64,000 nt of DNA, from assembly GCF_900113325.1 (NCBI RefSeq), contig NZ_FOOY01000014.1, positions 44,512-108,511 of the forward strand. The letters are read 5' to 3'. Made by a program: the position numbers and the translations under genes. Below, piece by piece: positions 8,026 through 16,248 of this stretch; within the stretch, counting starts at the first letter, position 1; each line of letters opens with the position of its first letter. Under the pieces are notes generated by a model, which was not told the origin of the DNA, did no database searches, and saw nothing but the letters and a program-made list of their open reading frames with translations. Origin of the DNA: Sporolactobacillus nakayamae. GTDB taxonomy: Bacteria; Bacillota; Bacilli; Bacillales; Sporolactobacillaceae.

Positions 8026-8454
8026 TTAAAACTTGCTATAGTACCAGACGATCTGATCATTTTTTTGAACTTTTACGGCACCAGCGCCGACATTGGGCTG
8101 TTTGCCGTTAACGGTGAACAGCCAGCCGGCTTTTTTTGAGGCTTTTTTGTTGTTTAAGCTTGTCACATAGACCATTTTGCCACTGCCGCTGCTGCTCATT
8201 TCGAGATGCTGTTTTTTACTGAATTTTTGAAGCAGGCTAAAGACGGTTTCGTTTTTTGAAAATGCGATTTTGCCTTCTTGTACATGAGAACCGTCCTTAA
8301 TGCTGATAAAAGCACTTGAAGCAGCAGTTTGAGACGCACGTGCGGCTGGTTTTGCTGCAGCGTTCTGCGCCGTTTGATGTCCGGCCCAAAAGCCTGCACC
8401 AAATAATACGGCGGCTGCAAGTAGTGCAATGATGATTCTATAAATGGTTTTCAT
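8026..8454 (-). CDS. DUF4430-type secreted protein, probable cobalamin-uptake accessory
   Basis: The 142-residue protein has an N-terminal signal or anchor helix (residues ~5-25), an Ala/Ser-rich linker and a C-terminal domain ending WLFTVNGKQPNVGAGAVKVQKNDQIVWYYSKF. That end is typical of DUF4430, which resembles the cobalamin-contacting domain of transcobalamin. No lipobox Cys is seen. It lies between an ECF S component and the adenosyltransferase. Its likely job is extracellular B12 capture for the ECF transporter; that is inferred from family and context. Confidence 0.78.
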   Translation of the reverse strand: MKTIYRIIIALLAAAVLFGAGFWAGHQTAQNAAAKPAARASQTAASSAFISIKDGSHVQEGKIAFSKNETVFSLLQKFSKKQHLEMSSSGSGKMVYVTSLNNKKASKKAGWLFTVNGKQPNVGAGAVKVQKNDQIVWYYSKF

Positions 8455-8487
8455 TAGTTTTGTCTCCTCTTCGTGTAGGTTGTTTGC

Positions 8488-8988
8488 TTAACGGGTCTGT
8501 TTGGTTAATTTACGGGATTCAGCTGCGAAGACTTTGAACAACAGCGGAGAAAACAAACCGAAAATGAGATTTCCTGCCGCGTGATAGAGATCAAAAGGCA
8601 GTCCGCTGATCCATAGACCGATGACCGTTAAGGGATTTTGGGTGAAAACAAAATAGGACAAGGCCATGATCATACCAAACACTAATCCGCTCACGAACAG
8701 CCATAAGAAATAGAGCCACTGCTTCTGTGGAAGCAGTGCGGACAGGAGTCCGATCAGTCCCCACGCGGCAAGGTGAAAAAGCGTCCAGTAGCCGAGACCA
8801 AGGAACAGATCGGAAACCAGCGCTGTTAATAGCCCTTCAGCAGCCCCCATCTTCCAGCCAAAAAACCATCCGGTCAGAATGATAATGAGTGTCGCCGGCT
8901 GGATATTCATTCCGTGAATCGCAAGCCGGCCGGCGACCGCGGCTGCAGTTAGCAAAGAGAGCAGTGTCATTTTATGAATGGCCAGCAT
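8488..8988 (-). CDS. ECF transporter S component, predicted cobalamin-specific
   Basis: The 166-residue protein has about five to six membrane helices and the compact size of an ECF substrate-binding (S) subunit. The ATG at 8988 is preferred because GGAGGG lies 7-8 bases upstream; extending further runs into the nrdJ tail. It starts 20 bp after nrdJ and is followed by the DUF4430 protein and adenosyltransferase, so the predicted substrate is cobalamin or a precursor. The energising EcfA/A'/T module is not in this window and is presumably shared with other S components, as with BioY. Confidence 0.82.
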   Translation of the reverse strand: MLAIHKMTLLSLLTAAAVAGRLAIHGMNIQPATLIIILTGWFFGWKMGAAEGLLTALVSDLFLGLGYWTLFHLAAWGLIGLLSALLPQKQWLYFLWLFVSGLVFGMIMALSYFVFTQNPLTVIGLWISGLPFDLYHAAGNLIFGLFSPLLFKVFAAESRKLTKQTR

Positions 8989-9008
8989 TATGGTACCCTC
9001 CAGGTCAC

Positions 9009-11234
9009 TTATTTTACCGGACAAGCGCCACCGACGCAGTCGCTTTGATCGACAATTTCAAGGTCTTTCTGTTCCTTGAGACGGAGCGTTTGATAGAGTT
9101 CAGCAACATCCGCGCGGATTTTGGCTTTGCGCTCAAGGTACACTGCTTTACTGATTGGCTCTTTCGGTGCTTGAGCAAAGCCATGACCACTGTATGGGAG
9201 CAGTGAAGTTGACTTGCATAACTCTCGGTATTGCTGCAGCAAATCGGCAATCTTATCCGCTTCATCTTTATGAAAAGTAATGGTACAGCTGACCGAGTTA
9301 TCTGCCCAGTAAGTTTGAAGAAACAGCTGTGTCGCAAACTGCTCCTCAATCGATACATCATTCGCGGATACAAAGCTTTTATGATAGGCACCGCCTGCTT
9401 TAACCGGGAATTCGACGACCATCGTATTCTCAGAGTATACATCTTTTTCGATCGTGTAGCCGGCTTGTTGCAGTGCAGGCAGCAAGGGATCACTGTCCTG
9501 AAAACGGATGCGTTGAATCAAGTATTTATCGAAACTAAAGTGCATTCCTTCGGATATCCCGACAAGCTTTGAGACTGTTCCGGAAGGTTTGACGGTTGTG
9601 TGTTTGATTGATGGACTGCAGCCGAGTGTCTGGGAATACCGTTGATCGGCTTTGACGACCATTTGATAAAAGGCATCAACACATTGTGCCGCTTGCTCAT
9701 TAAATACCGGTTTTTGATACGAAGTTCCGCTTTCCGGGTCTTGCTCATCAACGAATCCTCTGACGAGACGTTCTCCAAATCGTTCGAGTACCCAGTCTTG
9801 GATGCCGCTCATTGAGATGCCGATGCGCCGGTTCTTCTCGATGATTGTTCTTGAGCATTGCCAATCATAGTGCGAGAACGTCACGCGTTTGGCATAGCGG
9901 ACGGCAAGACTGAAGACTTCTTCCATCGACCAGCCCATTTCTTCTGCAATCCCTGGGAAGACTTCAAATAAGTTGCACGGTTCGCCGTTTCCTAAAGAAA
10001 TTTCGCCGCAGGGGTTGGTTCCTTCTGCGTCAGCGTCGATGCCTGGCTGACGGCCGTCTGCCAGCCGTCCGTAGTTGCGGATGTTGTCCAGATTGACGAT
10101 ACCCGGTTCTCCATTTTTGGCAATCGCCTCGGCAACCGCATCGTAATGATTAAAATCAGGAGTGACCAGCACACTGTTGTTTGAGGCCCAGCGATGATCC
10201 ATTAATTGTTCCTGATCCTGTTTCATCGTGACGAAGGCTTGGTCGTCCGGATCACCAAGGGCAATTTCCGCACTGCGGCGCACATTGCCGGCAACGACAT
10301 TTTTGCCGATTAAATTGCAGATGTCCGTGCAGTCCACGGATGTGAGCTTTTTCCCATTTGCCTGATTCAGCACACGGTTTACTGCGCCCAGCATGTCAAT
10401 GAACGGAACAGGGCCTGCAGCCACACCACCGAATCCTTTAATTTTCTCCCCTTTTTCACGAATCGAGCTGACATCGATGACCACATGGGAGGCATGGTCA
10501 ATCCTAGACGAGAAGTGAGCATCAATGAGCAGGGCGTTCGATTCTACCCATCCTTCGCGTGTATCCGGTGTTTGGTAACAGAGGTAAGATTTGCGGTCAT
10601 GATCCTGATACCAGGTATCGGCATCTTGAGCGCCCGCTTCAAGCGCTGCTGCGTAATCGCCATTTTCTTTACTAATCAGAATATCCAGCTTCACGTGACG
10701 CGTCACCGGAGGGATTTGACAAATATTTGCTCTGGAAACGGAGAAACCGACACCGCCGCCTTTCATTAATTCGTCAAACAGGAAAGAGAAGGGCATGGAT
10801 ACGGCCGGCTGCTCTTTCTTCAGATAGAAAGGAACGATGTGGCTGTCCCCGTAGGCTTGGGGACGAATCGCAATAAACCAGCAATTATTCAATGCATCGC
10901 CGACACGCTGCTGATAGTCCGTACCGGAGATCCAAAGGTTGCGCCCTGATGGGGTGGAGCACAGGCTGTAAATGAGTTTAAATAAGCGCTCGGTTTCTTT
11001 TCCAAGCTCACGGACGGTTGCTTCGGATACCTGATCCTCATGGAGTCTCGGATCCAGATTAATATTGCCCTCAACCACTCGCCTTACTGTCTCGTCCCAT
11101 TCTTCGTAGCGGCCAAGCGGCTCAATCCAGCGGGCATAGGTTCTTTTATAGGTGACCCATCCGAGTTCACCCCAGTGCGGCTGAACTTCTGACTTTATCT
11201 TTTGTATGTAAGCATCGGATAACTTAATCTGCAT
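9009..11234 (-). CDS. nrdJ: Adenosylcobalamin-dependent ribonucleoside-triphosphate reductase (class II, monomeric)
   Basis: The 741-residue protein matches the size of the Lactobacillus leichmannii enzyme (739). It reduces NTPs to dNTPs with coenzyme B12 as radical generator and works with or without oxygen. The cysteines expected for this enzyme are visible: C118 in the ALNNC motif, C409 and C420 in PCGEISLGNGEPCNLF, and the C-terminal pair C733/C738 in SDCVGGACPVK. AGAGGAG precedes the ATG at 11234; an upstream ATG at 11345 is rejected because NrdR boxes and the promoter lie between. The genes after it supply B12 uptake and adenosylation. Confidence 0.96.
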   Translation of the reverse strand: MQIKLSDAYIQKIKSEVQPHWGELGWVTYKRTYARWIEPLGRYEEWDETVRRVVEGNINLDPRLHEDQVSEATVRELGKETERLFKLIYSLCSTPSGRNLWISGTDYQQRVGDALNNCWFIAIRPQAYGDSHIVPFYLKKEQPAVSMPFSFLFDELMKGGGVGFSVSRANICQIPPVTRHVKLDILISKENGDYAAALEAGAQDADTWYQDHDRKSYLCYQTPDTREGWVESNALLIDAHFSSRIDHASHVVIDVSSIREKGEKIKGFGGVAAGPVPFIDMLGAVNRVLNQANGKKLTSVDCTDICNLIGKNVVAGNVRRSAEIALGDPDDQAFVTMKQDQEQLMDHRWASNNSVLVTPDFNHYDAVAEAIAKNGEPGIVNLDNIRNYGRLADGRQPGIDADAEGTNPCGEISLGNGEPCNLFEVFPGIAEEMGWSMEEVFSLAVRYAKRVTFSHYDWQCSRTIIEKNRRIGISMSGIQDWVLERFGERLVRGFVDEQDPESGTSYQKPVFNEQAAQCVDAFYQMVVKADQRYSQTLGCSPSIKHTTVKPSGTVSKLVGISEGMHFSFDKYLIQRIRFQDSDPLLPALQQAGYTIEKDVYSENTMVVEFPVKAGGAYHKSFVSANDVSIEEQFATQLFLQTYWADNSVSCTITFHKDEADKIADLLQQYRELCKSTSLLPYSGHGFAQAPKEPISKAVYLERKAKIRADVAELYQTLRLKEQKDLEIVDQSDCVGGACPVK

Positions 11235-11272
11235 TATTTTTACTCCTCTCAACGACGTTTCCTGCTCATGAT

Positions 11273-11337
11273 AACTAGATATTGTATTGAAGTCAACAAT
11301 ACGATCAATATATAGTGTTCGCGGCTTTTGGGTACAA
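11273..11337 (-). promoter_or_regulatory. nrdJ promoter with two NrdR boxes
   Basis: On the minus strand the promoter reads TTGTAC (11332-11337), 17 bp, TATATA (11309-11314). Box 1, AACACTATATATTGAT (11304-11319), covers the -10 and fits the NrdR consensus ACACTATATATTGTGT-like. Box 2, AATACAATATCTAGTT (11273-11288), lies 31 bp away centre to centre, the three-helical-turn spacing usual for NrdR. NrdR represses reductase genes when dATP is high. Confidence 0.85.
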
Positions 11338-11782
11338 TCATGCATGGTTATCGGATTTCTGCCGTGACAGCTTTTGGATGCATCAATCCAGTTAACTAGT
11401 TGTCACATAATTGTCACTTCGTGAAAACATACAGTCTAGCCCCTTTATCAGCGCAATAATTGGGCAGGTGACAAGGCTTTTTTCTGATGAGTGAGGACCA
11501 GGGGCATAACGGTTTTGCTGATCGGGGATCGATGGCTCGAGAGCTTATCCTTGAAATTGAGAATCATTATCAATAAAATGTGTAGGTGGAGAATAGTCGC
11601 TTGCGTTTCAACCCATGCTTAAATAAGTACGGGTCTTGAATTCGAATGGCATCATTCTGATTATTGAACTGGTTTTTTTTGATCCCTGCATCGGTAGGAA
11701 AATTTATACTATTCGGGACCCCTCCCTTGGCAGTGTTTCTTGATAAATACGGCAGACCTTAGTGGAAGATGAGGAAACAATA
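11338..11782. other. Intergenic region between nrdJ and mvk with a Fur-like box
   Basis: No gene is seen. A direct repeat TTGTCAC-N4-TTGTCAC-like text lies at about 11400-11418, and a Fur-type palindrome at 11558-11572. An AT-rich TTTATACTATTC at about 11702 may be part of the mvk promoter, but no clear -35 was found at proper spacing. Confidence 0.5.
11558..11572. promoter_or_regulatory. Fur-box-like palindrome without an evident iron gene
   Basis: TGAGAATCATTATCA differs at one base from the 7-1-7 Fur consensus TGATAATNATTATCA. The nearest genes are nrdJ (minus strand, 324 bp before its ATG) and mvk (211 bp downstream), neither a usual Fur target. It could be the relic of a lost iron gene or control one of these units. 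Confidence 0.5.
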
Positions 11783-12751
11783 ATGAGAGACCACGAAACT
11801 GGGATTGGCGTGAGCAGCAGTAAAATTATTCTGATTGGCGAACACTCGGTTGTTTACGGAAAACCGGCGATTGCTCTGCCTGTTCCGGTCGTGCATGCAG
11901 TGACCAAAACAACGCGCTGTCTTGGACTGCTGAGGCTGCAATGCAGCTTCTATAATGGCATTTTGCGTGATGGAACGGATCAGATTGCCGGACTCAGAAC
12001 GATTATTCCGGCAGTACTGCATGTTTTAAAGCGGCCTGAAAAAGATATATCGATCACAATTAACAGTACGATACCTGCAGCGCGCGGCATGGGTTCAAGC
12101 GCTGCCGTTGCGATATCAGTGGTACGTAGCTTATTCAACTATTTTGATACACCACTTGAACGGAACGTGCTGCTCAATCTCGTCGGCGTTTCTGAAAACT
12201 ATTTTCATGGAAATCCGAGCGGTCTCGATGCGGCTGCGGCCAGTAGTAATCATCCGATTTTCTTTAGGAAAGGAAAAGGAATGGAATGGATTCACCATAA
12301 GCTGCGCGGTTGTTTGGTCATCGCCGACAGCGGGATAAAAGGGCAGACGAAGCGTGCGGTCACCGCCTTGAAACAACGCCTGATGCAAAGTGCACCGCTC
12401 CAGCGGAAAATAAACCAATTAGGTGTACTTACCTCCAACGCTAGAGAAGCGTTGGAGGCGGCCGAAGAAGAAGTCTTGGGTTCCATATTGCTGGAAGCGC
12501 ATCGTCTTCTCCAAGAGCTGGGCGTTAGTCATCCTTCTTTGGATCATTTAGTTGCGGTGGCGATGAACGATGGGGCGCTTGGCGCGAAGATGACCGGTGG
12601 CGGCTGCGGCGGCTGCATGATTGCCCTGGTCAAGGATGTGCGCAAGGCACATGATTTAGCGAAAAAGTTAATGGGTGCCGGAGCATCTAAAACCTGGATT
12701 CAGCCGCTTCAGGGCAGAGATTTTCCGGTCAATGCCGGGCTCTTGCACTGA
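11783..12751 (+). CDS. mvk: Mevalonate kinase
   Basis: The 322-residue GHMP kinase phosphorylates mevalonate with ATP, the first of three steps to isopentenyl diphosphate. Signatures are the N-terminal KIILIGEHSVVYGKPAIALP, the ATP loop ARGMGSSAAVAISV, the PSGLDAAA motif with the catalytic Asp, and the C-terminal KMTGGGCGGCMIAL loop. The ATG at 11783 follows GATGAGGA at good distance; a GTG at 11762 is a weaker choice. It heads the operon mvk-mvaD-mvaK2-fni. HMG-CoA synthase and reductase, which make mevalonate, are not in this window. Confidence 0.94.
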   Translation: MRDHETGIGVSSSKIILIGEHSVVYGKPAIALPVPVVHAVTKTTRCLGLLRLQCSFYNGILRDGTDQIAGLRTIIPAVLHVLKRPEKDISITINSTIPAARGMGSSAAVAISVVRSLFNYFDTPLERNVLLNLVGVSENYFHGNPSGLDAAAASSNHPIFFRKGKGMEWIHHKLRGCLVIADSGIKGQTKRAVTALKQRLMQSAPLQRKINQLGVLTSNAREALEAAEEEVLGSILLEAHRLLQELGVSHPSLDHLVAVAMNDGALGAKMTGGGCGGCMIALVKDVRKAHDLAKKLMGAGASKTWIQPLQGRDFPVNAGLLH

Positions 12752-12782
12752 TCTGCAACAAGAGAGAAGGAGAGTGAGCACA

Positions 12783-13763
12783 TTGTATGCTGCTGCACGC
12801 GCGTATACAAATATTGCTTTGATCAAGTATTGGGGGAAGAAGGACGAACAGTTGATTCTGCCGATGAACAGTAGTTTGTCGCTTACGCTTGATGCATTTT
12901 ATACGGAAACAAGTGTTGAACCGCTGCAAGGGCTGCACGAAGATGAAGTGATGATGGATGGTGTGCTTTTAAGTGGCGCTTCCGTTGCAAAAATCAACCG
13001 TTTTATGAATCTTGTTCGTGAAAAATCGGGAAGGCACATGTTTGCTCGAATTGTAACGAGAAATCATGTTCCGGTGGCCTCTGGTTTTGCGTCTTCTGCC
13101 TCCGGTTTTGCCACGCTTTCAGCCGCAGCAGCTCGTGCCTATGGCATGGACTGCTCGGGAGCTGCGCTCTCTCGGCTTGCGCGTCGCGGTTCGGGCTCGG
13201 CTTCGCGTTCGATCTACGGCGGTTTTGTTAAGTGGATGAAAGGAACAGATGATGCGAGTTCTTATGCGGTTCCGGTTGATCCGGCAAAGTGGCCGATTTG
13301 CCTCGTGTCCGTTGCTGTGAACAAGCAGCCCAAAAAGATTTCCAGTCGTGAAGGAATGAGGCGAACCGTCAAGACATCATCCTTTTATCCGGTTTGGATC
13401 AAAGAGGCGGAAAGGGATCTTGCCAGAATTGAACCGGCGATTCGCAAACACGATTTGGACATGGTCGGCAAAATTGCTGAAGCAAATGCACTGAAGATGC
13501 ATGCGGCTATGCTGGCAGCGGATCCTCCCTTTACATACTGGGAAGAAGGAACAATGACCGTAATGCGGTGCGCCGTTCATCTGCGCGAGCAAGGCATACC
13601 ATGCTATTTTACGATGGATGCCGGCCCAAATGTCAAACTGCTTTGCTCGGAAGCAGATGTCGGGCGGATTCTCGAAGATCTATCTGAATTTTTCCCTTCA
13701 GAATCCTTAACTGTTGCCCGGCCAGGACCTGGCGTTGACTATTTGAAGAACCCTATTCAATAA
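12783..13763 (+). CDS. mvaD: Diphosphomevalonate decarboxylase
   Basis: The 326-residue enzyme decarboxylates 5-diphosphomevalonate to isopentenyl diphosphate with ATP. The N-terminus YAAARAYTNIALIKYWGKK and the loop PVASGFASSASGFATLSAAAA are diagnostic. The start is taken as TTG 12783, about 10 bases after AAGGAG, because the family begins right before this motif; GTG 12774 is an alternative but lies almost on the ribosome site. A longer frame back to 12675 overlaps mvk and adds residues absent from the family. It lies 31 bp after mvk. Confidence 0.93.
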   Translation: MYAAARAYTNIALIKYWGKKDEQLILPMNSSLSLTLDAFYTETSVEPLQGLHEDEVMMDGVLLSGASVAKINRFMNLVREKSGRHMFARIVTRNHVPVASGFASSASGFATLSAAAARAYGMDCSGAALSRLARRGSGSASRSIYGGFVKWMKGTDDASSYAVPVDPAKWPICLVSVAVNKQPKKISSREGMRRTVKTSSFYPVWIKEAERDLARIEPAIRKHDLDMVGKIAEANALKMHAAMLAADPPFTYWEEGTMTVMRCAVHLREQGIPCYFTMDAGPNVKLLCSEADVGRILEDLSEFFPSESLTVARPGPGVDYLKNPIQ

Positions 13764-13779
13764 AGGAGACATTCACAAA

Positions 13780-14847
13780 TTGCATGGCGTACAATGTGCA
13801 CCTGGAAAACTTTATATAGCGGGAGAGTATGCGGTTGTTGAACCGGGCTATCCTGCCATCATTGCTGCAGTCGACAAATCCGTCACCGTAACCATTGAAA
13901 GAAGGGAAACATGTGGCCGAATTCAATGGGCCAATGCAACACTCGACTTGAAACGCAGTGCGACGAACCAATGGAACACTGAGGGTGATGTTTCTACGTT
14001 CCGTTTTGTCTTATCGGCAATCGAACGAACCGAGCAGTACGTACAATCGCTCGGAAAACAACTCGGCGTTTATCAACTGACCATCAGCAGTGATTTGACT
14101 AGAACAGACGGTAGAAAATACGGATTAGGTTCCAGTGCTGCTGTGACGGTTGCCTGCACGAAGGCAATCCTTGCTTTCTATGAAGTGAAAATTGAGCAAC
14201 AAATCGTATTCAAGCTGGCTGCCCTTGCACATCTTTCTGTTCAAGGAAACGGATCATGTGGGGATATTGCTGCCGGCGTTTACGGCGGCTGGATTGCCTA
14301 TACCTCATTTGATCGCAAATGGCTGGCACCGTTCATTTCTTCAAAAAAGGATTGGCTGCCGCTGCTCAAAATGGATTGGCCGAAGTTATCGATTCGGCCG
14401 CTTGTGCTTCCCGCGGATCTGTACTTAATTGTCGGATGGACAGGTATCCCCGCCTCAACAGCCAAGCTCATTGATCGGGTGGAAAAAGCAAGACGCGGTC
14501 AGAAAAAAGGCTACCAGCACTTTTTGAAGCAAAGCAAAGCCTGTGTAGAAAAAATGATCGCCGGTTTTTTAAACCAGCAATCCGAGTTAATTTTGGAAGG
14601 GATTCGCGAAAATCGCAGGATTCTTGCTCAATTATCCAAGCTGTGTGGGGTCTTCATTGAAACCGATAAATTGCATCAGCTCTGCAGCATTGCCGAAAAT
14701 AATCGAGGTGCAGCAAAAACATCGGGTGCCGGCGGAGGCGATTGCGGCATCGTTCTTGCTGACCAGGAGACCGATCAGAAGGCACTAATCAAAGCATGGA
14801 AAGAACATGGAATTACTCCGCTTGCTCTGTATGACAGAGAGAGGTAA
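13780..14847 (+). CDS. mvaK2: Phosphomevalonate kinase
   Basis: The 355-residue GHMP kinase turns 5-phosphomevalonate into the diphosphate, feeding MvaD. Motifs are APGKLYIAGEYAVVEPGYPAI at the N-terminus, KYGLGSSAAVTVACTKAIL for ATP and TSGAGGGDCGIVL near the C-terminus. The start codon is TTG at 13780, about 10 bases after AAAGGAGA; no in-frame ATG is available nearby. With mvaD this makes two consecutive TTG starts at similar spacing, which may tune expression down. The gene starts 16 bp after mvaD and ends 19 bp before fni. Confidence 0.92.
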   Translation: MHGVQCAPGKLYIAGEYAVVEPGYPAIIAAVDKSVTVTIERRETCGRIQWANATLDLKRSATNQWNTEGDVSTFRFVLSAIERTEQYVQSLGKQLGVYQLTISSDLTRTDGRKYGLGSSAAVTVACTKAILAFYEVKIEQQIVFKLAALAHLSVQGNGSCGDIAAGVYGGWIAYTSFDRKWLAPFISSKKDWLPLLKMDWPKLSIRPLVLPADLYLIVGWTGIPASTAKLIDRVEKARRGQKKGYQHFLKQSKACVEKMIAGFLNQQSELILEGIRENRRILAQLSKLCGVFIETDKLHQLCSIAENNRGAAKTSGAGGGDCGIVLADQETDQKALIKAWKEHGITPLALYDRER

Positions 14848-14866
14848 AAGGAAGAAGGATCGTGAG

Positions 14867-15934
14867 ATGGAATCGCGTAAAGATCAGCATGTCCGACTAT
14901 TTCAGGAAACCCACCAGAAGCATACGAATGATTTTGATTCTGTAAAATTCATCCATGATGCGCTGCCGGAAATGAGTCTTAGGCAGGTCACTTACACAAC
15001 GGATCTGTCTTTCGGCAGTTGGCCGGTTCCTTTTTTTATCAATGGGATGACCGGGGGAAGCCAGAAGACAAAGAAGATCAATGAATGTCTGTCAAAAGCA
15101 GCGGCAGCAACGGGGCTTGCGGTTGCATCCGGCTCGCAGAAGGCGGCTTTAAGAGATCCGGAATTGTGCGACACTTTTCAAGTGCTGCGCCGCGTCAACC
15201 CGGATGGATTTATTTTTGCAAATATCGGTGCTGAGCTCGATGAGGAGCAAGCGAAACGTGCAGTCGATATGCTAGAAGCGAATGGGCTGCAAGTGCATTT
15301 AAATGCCCCACAAGAAATCGTAATGCCTGAAGGTGATCGCGATTTTTCTTCATGGCTAAAAAATCTGGAACGGATTGTCCGCTCTGTTGATGTTCCTGTT
15401 GTCGTGAAAGAGGTGGGGTTCGGAATGAGCCGTGCGACTTATCAGAAGCTGATCGATGCAGGTGCCGCGGCCATTGATGTTGCCGGTAACGGAGGGGTGA
15501 ATTTTATCACGATTGAGAATCTCCGCCGGGAGCGGGCACGATTTGACTACTTGCAGGACTGGGGCCAATCGACGATCATCTCGATGCTTGAAGCGCAGCC
15601 CTATATTGATCAGACGGTCTTCTTTGCGTCCGGAGGGGTGCGCAATCCACTGGATGTTCTGAAAGCTCTTGCACTTGGGGCCCGTGCGGTCGGTATTTCA
15701 GGAACCTTTCTTCATACAGCACTCGCAGAAGGAAAGGATGGACTGATTGCCCAGATTAATGAATGGAAAGAACAGATGAATCAGATTATGCTGCTCCTCG
15801 GCTGCTCAAATGTACAGGCACTTCGGAACAAGAATCTGATCCTGAGCGGTTCCCCTTTAGAATGGGCACGTCTAAGAGGACCACGGCCCGAAGCGCTGGC
15901 GACCCGTTCAGCTAAGGGAAGAGAAGAGGCGTGA
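14867..15934 (+). CDS. fni: Type 2 isopentenyl-diphosphate delta-isomerase (FMN-dependent)
   Basis: The 355-residue TIM-barrel flavoenzyme interconverts isopentenyl and dimethylallyl diphosphate. It shows RKDQHVRLF at the N-terminus, FFINGMTGGSQKT for FMN and substrate, VVVKEVGFGMS, and the phosphate-binding FFASGGVRNPLDVLKALALGA. AGAAGGA lies 8 bases before the ATG at 14867. It closes the lower mevalonate pathway in this operon. The next small gene begins about 65 bp downstream in the same direction with no terminator seen, so co-transcription with the TctA-like permease is possible. Confidence 0.95.
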   Translation: MESRKDQHVRLFQETHQKHTNDFDSVKFIHDALPEMSLRQVTYTTDLSFGSWPVPFFINGMTGGSQKTKKINECLSKAAAATGLAVASGSQKAALRDPELCDTFQVLRRVNPDGFIFANIGAELDEEQAKRAVDMLEANGLQVHLNAPQEIVMPEGDRDFSSWLKNLERIVRSVDVPVVVKEVGFGMSRATYQKLIDAGAAAIDVAGNGGVNFITIENLRRERARFDYLQDWGQSTIISMLEAQPYIDQTVFFASGGVRNPLDVLKALALGARAVGISGTFLHTALAEGKDGLIAQINEWKEQMNQIMLLLGCSNVQALRNKNLILSGSPLEWARLRGPRPEALATRSAKGREEA

Positions 15935-15999
15935 AAAGGGGACTGTCCTACTTGCACACCATGCTCCTGTTACTGAATCAGAAAGGAGAGTCATTGTCT

Positions 16000-16245
16000 A
16001 TGACTGCACGTTCAAAACAGGATTCCGAATTGATTGAAATATGGGATGATGTCGTCCGGATCAAGGATCTTGTCCTCGCGATTGTGATCAACAGCATCAC
16101 AACATTAGGCGGTTATTTTGCTGCACCAAATCACGCGCCGATGCCGCTCTTGTTTGGCTTAATCGGAGCGGTTATCGGGTTTATAATTTGCTCACTCTTC
16201 ATTAAGCCGAAACGCATCTTTGAAGAGACGGAAAGTGAGGAATAA
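16000..16245 (+). CDS. Small membrane protein, partner of the TctA-like permease
   Basis: The 81-residue protein has a polar N-terminus of about 25 residues, then two predicted membrane helices (around 27-45 and 52-70) and a basic-acidic tail. AAAGGAG precedes the ATG at 16000. It ends 3 bp before the permease start, which suggests translational coupling. By position it could stand in for TctB, the small subunit of tripartite tricarboxylate transporters, but it is shorter than TctB (four helices) and I see no sequence similarity. Confidence 0.65.
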   Translation: MTARSKQDSELIEIWDDVVRIKDLVLAIVINSITTLGGYFAAPNHAPMPLLFGLIGAVIGFIICSLFIKPKRIFEETESEE

Positions 16246-16248
16246 TGG

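Noticed and set aside
11235..11345. Longer nrdJ start at 11345
   Set aside because: The extension would be encoded by the promoter and the NrdR boxes and is not found in the family; 11234 has a good ribosome site.
11235..11500. Cobalamin riboswitch upstream of nrdJ
   Set aside because: No B12-box (GCCACTG-like) text or long structured leader was found between promoter and gene.
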